From positions 1-64,000 of the forward strand of contig NXFV01000052.1 of NCBI GenBank assembly GCA_002803225.1: a stretch of 64,000 bases of DNA, given 5' to 3'. The DNA is from Gamarada debralockiae. Lineage: Eukaryota > Ascomycota > Leotiomycetes > Helotiales > Hyphodiscaceae. How positions within the stretch are numbered: position 1 is the stretch's first letter; each line of letters opens with the position of its first letter. The notes under the pieces were generated by a model. The model was not told where the DNA came from and ran no database searches. It worked only from the letters and a program-made list of their open reading frames with translations. The translations under genes and the position numbers were made by a program. Shown here one piece after another: positions 49,437-58,194 of this stretch.

Positions 49437-51251
49437 TCACAGTTTCCGATCTCTGAAATAGACACTAGCAGTCGGATCTGGATAGTAGCCCATCTCAACA
49501 CTGAATGTAGCTGGCCTCTTCCACTCACCACCCTCACCCTGACCCGCGGGCCCAACACCAATATCGTACCTCTGAAGTAACTGAACCAGAATCGCTTTGA
49601 TCTCGTTGGATGCGAAGAAACGACCGGGGCAGGCCCAACGTCCATGGCCAAATACGGTACTCTCCGTCGTCGTGGTGACGAGCTGATGCTTGTTCTCCTC
49701 GCCTGAGTGAGCTCGCAGGTCGCTGAAACGCCAAGGGTGAAACTCATCGAGCGACGGTTGCGGGGGCATTGGTGATAGGTGTTTCGGATCTAGAGCGCCG
49801 GTCTGTCGTGCTGAGGCAACAGCGATGACTGAGTTGTAAGGGAGGTAGTCGCCGCTGGAGAGGTGGATCCCCTTTCGTGCTGTGACGAGGCGGAGCAGCA
49901 CTGCTGATCCCAGGGGATTGATCCTTTGGCTTTCCTTGATGAAGCTGTCTAGCTTTCGAAGTTTCGGTATTGTTTTCTTGCGAAGCTTTCCACCTGGCTC
50001 TTCGGCAGAGATCCGTTCAATCTCCTCTCTCAGAACGACCGTGTATTCTGGATGCGCCGCCAGATCGTATAAGACGTTCGATAGGGTCATGGTAGTGGTG
50101 TGGATAGCAGCAAAAGCACCGGCCAGAATAGTGTCAGCGACGGTCTCTGCGGTTGGAGTCACGTTTTTTTCGTAGTGCCTCTGTTGGATAGATTTAGCAC
50201 TATAGCTCTCGATTGAACGAGTTGGAAGGTCGTTACTCGTGAGGCGTGCTCATTGTGTTTCAGGGAATGAAAGATAAGTAAATTATGAAGGGAACACATA
50301 CCAGGGACCAAGTAGCCAAGCTGTGTTGATCAGTTGGCATAATATCAAAGTGGTCATCCCCATCTTCATTCTTGATATGCTTACTAGCTTCAAGCATCTC
50401 GTTTAACTGTGGCTTGAGCTTGTTGGCCACTTTCTGTCGATATTTAGCGGCTTTGCGGATGGAGGAAATGAAAGGTACAACAAAAGGCCGAAGAAAGGTT
50501 GGAATTCTCGCGACGTCTTTGACTGCATTGGCTGAGTCAACCGTGTAATTGATGGTCAAGTCGATCCATTCTTCATCACGACAGAGGGGCCTGCCGACGA
50601 AGATGCGTCCGCTTGCAAGGGCAACGATTCGTAAGAGCTTTTCGAATACTTTCACTGGAGTCCAGTTTGGCAAGTTCCCTATCCCTTCTTCTACAGCATA
50701 TTGGATTTCATCTTGCAGAATAGCGAGGGTGGTGTTGATGTTCATAGTGAGCTCATTCTTGACAGACTCAGAGAGAGGGGTGACGTTCAAGCCAAGTCCC
50801 GTGTACTTCCCATTCAGCATTTTGTAAGCCTGTTGTCGGAATGAGAGGTCATGATCTGGAAGATCTTTGAGCTCGCCGAAGAGATAGTTTGGCAAAATGA
50901 TATAGTTGACCGTCTTCTCATTTCCAAACATGAACGGCTTGTTTTGAAACTACCCGCAAATTAGTTTTGTAGAAATTGTGATAAGATTTTGAACGGGCGC
51001 CGGGCGCAAAGAGGAAGGAGGGGAAGGAAAGAATCTTCATCGAATCAACGTACTTTTGTTTTTGCTTTCATCAAAGAGCCATGCCAGTCGCTGTCGTCTA
51101 ATTCTGCTTGCGGAAACCTCGGCTTCGGAGGCTGGTTCACATACCACTGCAGAGCGAATGAGATGAGAAGGAGAGCTACCGTAGCTTGTACAGACGGAGA
51201 CCTAGCCACAGCCTCGAGTATGCCGACGTCGAGCACGGTGGTGTCGATCAT
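49437..51251 (-). CDS. Cytochrome P450 monooxygenase
   Basis: Three exons on the minus strand: 51251-51054, 50949-50302 and 50180-49437, all in frame; 529 residues. Start at 51251 gives MIDTTVLDVG and a hydrophobic anchor (about 17-35) right after; an in-frame ATG at 51479 lies upstream of it and is unlikely. Landmarks: I-helix AGAFAAIHTT near 302-311, ExxR in KESQR (365-368), HPWRF (PERF-type) near 430, and the heme loop FGHGRWACPG with Cys466. This pattern (HGRWACPGRFFA) is common in fungal P450s of secondary metabolism such as the gibberellin and trichothecene-type clans. It is intact although the MFS, hydrolase, rhodopsin-like and methyltransferase genes around it are damaged. The substrate is not assignable. 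Confidence 0.9.
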
Positions 51252-51649
51252 CTTCGCTGAAATACAAAAGTTCAATACGGAGGTAGAGAAATTGGCGATT
51301 TGAGAAAGTAAGAAAAGTTCGAGGAAGCTTAGGTTGCCGCTACTTAGCAGGACACAATATTCGCTGACGTGAGACCAAGTTTCAACTATTTGGAAAAAAG
51401 CACGGATATATTCCTTTCCGCTGCGGCTGTCTCGCCTGATTCGTAACGCATCAAAAAGTCGTCGCTTTTCCAATTTCATTGCACTCTACCATGTAAATAT
51501 AAATCAATAAAAACCTGATAAACTTCAAGTTGGGAAGGTAGTATTGTCACATTGTTGGAACGATTCAATTTTTATTGCGCTGTGTAGCGACTTATTTGGT
51601 GTTGAAGTAGTCGGAATTTTGGTGATTTGAGACACCGCTGCGGAAATGA
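51252..51649. other. P450 promoter region
   Basis: About 400 bases between the P450 start and the TIR element; nothing specific seen. Confidence 0.35.
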
Positions 51650-51651
51650 TA

Positions 51652-52780
51652 TGGCCGCTCATATGGACATTTTTGCAAAAAAACCCTTTTAGGTTCTAAT
51701 GCGCTTCACCGCCCTCGGTTTTATGGCGATCTCTTTATTGGTGTGTTCCCGTAGTAAAAAAGATAGCCCCTCCCTACTAAAACAAACAACGCGCAGTACC
51801 TAGGCATAATAAAGTGCTTAAATCTCATGCCAAAAAAAAATAAAAATAAAAATAAAGTAATTATTAAAATATATAGTAAGTAATTAACTTCTGAAAATCA
51901 ATTTGCGCTCAAAAAATTTAAGAAAATGTATAACAGGCATGTTCTGTAACCCACTTAAAAACACTGCGAAATTTTCGATACTTAACACGCGCCGCAGGCG
52001 GACCCAAGGTCCCTAGCACTTCTAAATTGATAGTCTACAGCTTGGACTATCAATTTAACCCTCAGAATGTAGTTTTTGAGTATATAGAGGCCATACAAAT
52101 TAGCTAGAAAACACATAGTAGCTATGTTCCAACTAGAGAGTTAACAGTCCTGCCTAGAGTACGTTGACAGTCCTTTATAGGGGCTTTCAGGCTTTGGATC
52201 GCTAAATTGTTAGTACACCAGTCACTAATTTTTCATTTTACAACACGCACAGCCTAAATATATAGCGCGCACCCTTCTAATTCTATAGTGTACACTAACT
52301 TATAATTGCAGCGCGTACCCTTCTGAAATTCTATAATGTATGTACACTAGCCTATTATTAGATAGATATAGCGTGTACTTTATTTTGTAGTACTTAGTAT
52401 TAATAATTTTATATGCTGTTAGTCGCTAATTCTATAGGCTGTCGGTTACTAATTTTTAGTGCTCTGACTACTATGCTCTTAGGTGCTTTAGAGAGTAGTA
52501 AATAATACGGCGCCTCTTGTAGTACTCTATTCCTTTAATAAGAACTGGTCCCAAATCACTAAAGTACTAAAAGTTGAACTACAAGATAGGGTCTTGTTAT
52601 ACAATTAATATAGTATATCTTAAGGTATGTCTAACTAAGCTTTTGATTTTAGAACCCCATCTTTCTACTATAGTAACGCAGTACTGAAGAAGATGGCCGA
52701 TAAAAATCGTCATGGTCTTACTCTATCTAGTTAGGAACCGGCAGAATCATGTTTTGCAAAAAAGTCCATATGAGCAGCCA
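51652..52780. mobile_element. 1129-bp non-autonomous TIR element with TA duplication
   Basis: The left end begins TGGCCGCTCATATGGAC at 51652; the right end, read inward from 52780 on the other strand, begins TGGCTGCTCATATGGAC. The match extends 29 bases with two differences. Both ends are bordered by TA (51650-51651 and 52781-52782), as in Tc1/mariner or Fot1/pogo elements. The interior is strongly AT-rich and has no transposase frame, so it is either a MITE or a decayed autonomous copy. The ends differ from those of the 31851-32324 element, so this is a second family. Confidence 0.75.
52023..52057. repeat. Perfect inverted repeat (13-bp arms, 9-nt loop)
   Basis: Arms TAAATTGATAGTC (52023-52035) and its exact complement (52045-52057) could form a hairpin inside the TIR element. 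Confidence 0.85.
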
Positions 52781-52782
52781 TA

Positions 52783-53639
52783 GTATGAGTACGAAGTCGG
52801 CGACCTGATTCGTGCGTTCGTATCATACGAAGTCTATACTACAATGCTAAATTCTGCCACCGCTACACTTCAGCCGGGGCATCGAAAGTGAAACAGGCGA
52901 ATGCATATAGATACGAGGTTGATAACCCAATTCATCACTACCACGATCACTGAACACACCATATAAAATGGACTGGAGCAAAAGTCACACAAAGCGATTT
53001 TCGCGATGTCACCTGGAGAGGAATGATGAAATCTGACAGGAAGTTTGTCCCACTCCCTAATGGTGATGACATGCGAAGAACAAATAGGCATTTTCCGGTT
53101 ATTCCCAACAACCCCGTCCAGTCCCGCTAGGACTTCAAGTTCGACGTATAATATGGACTTAAAGGAGATCAAAGCCCATGATAAGCATCAAATTCATTGC
53201 CTAGAAGACGTTGCTTCCACAGTGACCGTTTATTGTAGCGTTCTGAGTGCCATCTTCTCTCTCCACTATGACGGTTTCCTGGAGTTTGAGAGTGTTTCCG
53301 TCTGTTCCTTCCCCGACGGCTCATAGCCTTAATTTTCCTCTCTTCTTGTCTCTTCGGTCCGCTTGATTTGCTCTGGTACACGCCAATGTCTGTGAACTCG
53401 GTGCATCTCAGGCATATAACTCAGAACTGTTGCTGCTTGGAAGTTAAAACCAGAGGAATGTCATCCACGCTCGAATGCATGCCGGCCGACCCCTGCTCCG
53501 GGTCTTCCAGCTTGTTACCCTTGAAGTTGGCCCAACTACCGTCGACGATACTGCCAGAATGACCCTGACTGTTGGCTCCGGACTGATTGGGCATGTGCCT
53601 GCTGCCGTTCCTGCTGGTGAGCTTTCCTCGCGAAGCGAA
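52783..53639. other. Intergenic, nothing recognised
   Basis: Short frames on both strands without family likeness; no repeat seen besides the adjacent TIR element. Confidence 0.35.
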
Positions 53640-54640
53640 ACAAAGGCCTAGTGTTGGAAGAGAAGCGCAATGAGGAGGATAAAGCCTTCTGCGACGCCTA
53701 GGATGTCGAGGTAGGGGACCGATCTGTGCAAATTTTGCTCTTATTAGATTTCATTCGAATAGCAAGAATGATATGGATGAAGGGCGAAAGCCTCACACGT
53801 TGGATCCTCTGCTAGAATCTCAAAAACCTGTCCAAAAATTGCCAATTTGTAGATCGACAAGATGCAAGCTAGCGCACTGAGACCGAGAGCAATGGAGGCT
53901 GCGATGCGGGACTTCAAGGGCATGTTTAGCCGCATGACGAGCGGGATCGGGTAGAGCGCAAAGAAAATGCCGAGAAAAGCCTATTCTAGAGTCAGAAATT
54001 GGTCAACAAGGCAAGAAACAAGGAGCCGGGAGACCTCGGCAATTTGAGTGACATATCTCTACTCCAACGACACCCTCTTGAAGAAGATCATGTGCTCAAA
54101 ATTCGCAAGCTAGCCGAACAAGGAAAGACTCGATGGGAAAATTACACACCGAGTACGCAGATGTAAAGTATCCAAGATCAGCCAGCACGCTGATTGGGGC
54201 ACATGTTCCTTCGATAGTCTTGTCCCATCCATACTCACTCAACAGGCTTACATTGTTCAAACCATCACACTGAGGTGGCCAAGGTGCAGGCTTGTGACGA
54301 GATAGCGAGACCCCAGAAAAGGATTGTCGTCTTGCGGCCGTAGTTGAGAATTCGCTTCAGGATGGCAATAATGGCAAACTTCGGCAAGGAGAAGCTCCAT
54401 ATTAAGATGGCGCTGATGATAGCGTTCCACTTCAGCGCCTGGACGATTTCGGCCGGTTCCAGGTTGTCCATATGCCGCCCGAGGCCATGATGGGAGCCGA
54501 TAGTCACCAGGGTGCAGGTAAGCAGAAGGATGACGACGCAAACTGTCGTCCAGGCCTAGGCTCCCCAACCCGCCCCCATCACGAACAAAGTGCGTGCGGC
54601 AGATGATTCGGAGTGCGACAATGACTGCAAAGGGACTTGG
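53640..54640 (-). pseudogene. Fungal rhodopsin-like integral membrane protein, pseudogene
   Basis: Minus-strand pieces read in order: ...HHGLGRHMDNLEP (about 54495-54455), three to four hydrophobic helices (to 54265), a GTCAPIS-type loop (about 54210), and FALYPIPLVMRLNMPLKSR (about 53970-53905) followed by two more helices. This is the layout of the fungal rhodopsin-domain family (PF20684, Pth11-related seven-helix proteins). Stops and frame changes occur between pieces, at about 54555, 54262, 54070 and 53744, and the C-terminal helix is missing. The product would have been a membrane protein of unknown role. Confidence 0.55.
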
Positions 54641-54823
54641 TCAGTATCAAGGCAATGGCAGCTCAAAGAAACACAACGAAGGCGTTGACAAACAGCTTGT
54701 AACTCCTAATACTGTCCAACAAGCCCGGTAGGCTAGGGTGCTGTAGTCGTCTGCTTTCCACAAACGCATTTGAAGGTCTTACTTGTCTGACAATTCAGTT
54801 AGGTTTTGACCACGCCTCAAAAA

Positions 54824-54850
54824 AATAAGAAAAAAATTTTTTTTTTTTTG
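54824..54850. repeat. A-rich / T-rich homopolymer tract
   Basis: A run of A-rich sequence followed by about 15 T, just upstream of the methyltransferase pseudogene. Confidence 0.6.
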
Positions 54851-55063
54851 ACTCTGAAGGTGCCAGCTGATGAAGTATGTGAGGAGTTGGAGTTTTTTAT
54901 CGATGATATCTCAGAGTACCCCGGATGAGAAGAGTTGTTCTGCAATATCTCTATCTATAAACCTGGCGGAGGTAATCCCTGCTGAGCAAGGGGGTATTGC
55001 CTCTCCTGTACTTCCTGTTACGTATCTTGTGTTTATTCTCTCCTCGCGATAAAGCAATTGAAG

Positions 55064-56302
55064 ATGGCATCCGCGGACCAGTTGCTGGCGAATCTCCAGG
55101 GGATTGACGCGGCCTCTTTTGCGAACGAGGCTGAGCGAGTTCGTGCCAGAGATGCGCTCTTCGAGACCCTACGGAAGATTCAATCGCTTTGGGGCATTGT
55201 CAGGGATTACAACTGAGTTAATGGCGCTACGAATGCTTCCGTAAAGACCCTCATCGACGCTGGTGTCTTTAGGAGGGGGGCAGAATGCGGGGGAACGGCT
55301 AAGACATGCATGGAGCTAGCTGCACTTACTGGAGCAGATGAGTTGCTTATTAGTACGTCGATTGCTATCCTGACCTTTGATATTGGACAATAGCTGAATC
55401 TCGTGTAACCGATCAGAGCGCATGATGAGGCAAATATCCGGACAGCACCTTGTCGTTGAAACGGCGGAAGATATATTCGCTCCCATCCCTTGGGCCACTG
55501 CCCTAGCTGCCGATCCTGTCTTGGCTTCCCGTGTACGGGGAATTTTATGACCAACTCAATAACCCGATATTACGAAGTCTACCGTATTTCCTGAAGGAGA
55601 GCGGATTCAAGAACCCGACCGATGTCAATGATTGCAATTGGCAGTTTTGGAAGGGAACGAGCAACAATTTATTCCAGGATCTCGGCATAAATCCCGCCAT
55701 GGCGGAGACTTCCACACTGCCATGCAGTGCCACTCGAAGTACAATCTAACGCCCTGGCCAGAGGTGTACCTACCGAAACCGTCGTGCATGCCGCAAACCC
55801 GACAGCGCTCCCGTCGTCGATATCCGGGGTAGCAAGGGCCACGATCTTGAGAAGTTCCTTCTGCGCCATCCGGACATCCCAGACGGGGGTCTCATTCTGC
55901 AAGACCTACCGGAAGTCCTCGGAGACGTGAAGGTAGACAAAGTCATCTCTGTTCAAGATTACGACTTCTTCACACCGCATCCTGTAAAAGGTGCGCGTGT
56001 CTATTTCATGCATAACGTACTACGACTGGCCGGACGATTCGGCCAAGAAGATCCTCGAAAACGTTGCCAGCGCTATGGAGAAGGGATACTCAAGGCTGCT
56101 CATCCACGAGAGTCTGATTAGTAGCCTCAAGCCACTGGCGCGCGTGACCACGTCGGATCTTACCATGATGGCATGTCTTGCGGCGAAGGAAAGGACTGAA
56201 AGCGAGTGGAGTGCTATTATTAGAAATTCCGGGCTACGGGTTGTCAAGATTTGGAGACTGCCGCAGTCAGTTGGGAGTGTCATCGAAACAGAGTTGGACT
56301 GA
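55064..56302 (+). pseudogene. SAM-dependent O-methyltransferase, pseudogene
   Basis: The ATG at 55064 starts a recognisable O-methyltransferase with a helical dimerisation start, a GTAKTCMELAALTG winged-helix-like segment, a long middle, and the SAM-binding region near 55812, where the conserved DIGG is altered to DIRGSKG. QDLPEV and YFMHNVL motifs follow, and the end is at 56302. A TGA-type break comes in the first 60 codons (about 55214-55217). Several frameshifts and stops disrupt 55350-55480, and more occur near 55690, 55775 and 56025. Intact relatives methylate hydroxyls of secondary metabolites. It is the fourth damaged metabolic gene within 11 kb. Confidence 0.75.
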
Positions 56303-58194
56303 AGAATTATCGTGTACACATACCCTTTAAAGCTCTAATTTCTAGATAGAGTGTCATGACTGTCTATTGTATCGAAATCGACTTTAGCCGTTGAAAGGCA
56401 GTTTTTTGAATCCACAACCTCCACTTTAACAATTAGGTGATCTGTTTCTCTGTTGGCAAATCCATTTCATACTTTAGTGCACGACTTAGATGTGGGAACC
56501 ATCAAGCGGTTTCTACTCTCCATTAGGATCAGCTAATACTTGGAGCACGGTCTGCATCACAATTGAAAGGTCTCGTGCATACAAGCGCAGAGGAAGATAT
56601 TGAACGATAGAAACATGAAGAGGAAATCGTACGCCAAGTTCAACGCAGCAACTATGACGGACTCGTGGAGTCGAAAGAAATGGAAGTTCTCACTACTTCA
56701 AAAGTCGCTCCATTTTGTGCCAGTGAGTTTAGTCACTTTCGTTGAATGCATACGAACTGAAATTAGATAAAAGCTTTCCAAAAAGACATAGACCGAGGAG
56801 AAATGAGCTATCTCTTCTGTCTGAACAGATGTTTGGTTTACTTAGGCAGACTAAATTTCATTTTCAATCTTTAATAATATAAAATTCATGTTTTGGAAAT
56901 AAAGTGAAATGGGAGGGACAGCGCTGTATTGGTGTGCCAAACTGAGGCAGATGTATGAGACGAACAGGCGCCAGTGATCTTTTACTGCCCACTTGATGCA
57001 ACAAAAAGCCTTGTTTTAGGTCTTTATAGGTCAAAACAGTGGATTTGCTATTCCATATGACCACAGACTGAGGAGAATTGGGCTATCTCCCATGTCTCGA
57101 GGAACATTAGCTTTGGTTCAGCCTATCAAGTTCGGGTTTCCGTTCAGAATACCAAGAGTGAGTTTTGGAAGAACATTTCTCTTCTAGTGATGAGGTTTTG
57201 CCTCGGCCTCTTTTCTGTTAAAATATCAAAACCAAATTTGGGAAATACAATTCAATTTGGAACCATGTACAAAGGTTGTTGTCTTTATTCCAAAAAATAA
57301 ATAAATAAATAAATTCGGTTTCTATAGCACGTGATGGCAAGGCGGCTCAACCTTCTGATAACCGGATTACGATCACAATAAAAGTGGAAAAGAATCTCCT
57401 GTCGCTTTGAGCTTAAGGTTAAGCACTAGCTGTCCCCTTTGATAGTTTGAAACAGTCTAAGCGTTTAGAGCATAGTTGATTTAGCTTGGCCAATAGATTT
57501 GCCCTTCGAAACGGCGCAGATTAAATTGCTACGGCAGAAATGCAACGTCAAAGGGCCACTGCATTCCACATCACAGTTAGATGAGGTTAACTAGGAGCAG
57601 AAGGGTTCGTGAGAGCGAGGGTTTTCCATATGTACCTACTAGCTTCGGGAGTTCCCGTCAGCCAACTCCGATGACTAGATCTGTCGGCCTTGGTAGAGAA
57701 AATCTTGCATGAAACGCTCAGGTCAAAGGTGCACAAGCGACATGAAAACACGATCTGCCACCCAAAACCAGATGTGCGCGAGATGGATTATCTCTCTCTA
57801 AGCCTCTTCCGGGATAAAGAATAATATGTGGCTTTGGATGATTTTGATTGGGTTGGCTCACTGCGGAGGTGCAGAATTGGAGTCGCTCAATCTGATTGGA
57901 CGAGCAAATTGCGGCTCCGCATGCGGCTCTGTATTTTGGGCTTAGTAGGCACGGGCTAGCTGTGATGCCGACCGATGGAGAAGTATATCAACAAACGCTT
58001 TAGCCACCGTCGCGTCGCTTTTTCTTCATCAACACGGTACATTATCCACCACAACTTCAATCCTTCATTTCAATTCAACGATTCAAGACACCATCATCCG
58101 ACAGCAATTCAATGGTTCATTTTGCCTAAGCGATTGAAAATACCCCGGTTACGCGTCGCCTTTCACCCATCAACAAACACCTTCCATCGTCACA
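56303..58194. other. 1.9-kb intergenic region with weak direct repeats
   Basis: No coding signal except the 5' leader of the next gene (about 58020-58194). Two related stretches of about 55 bases occur at about 56787-56840 and 57059-57118, roughly 75 percent alike by eye. An AAATAAATAAAT run lies near 57295. Confidence 0.4.
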
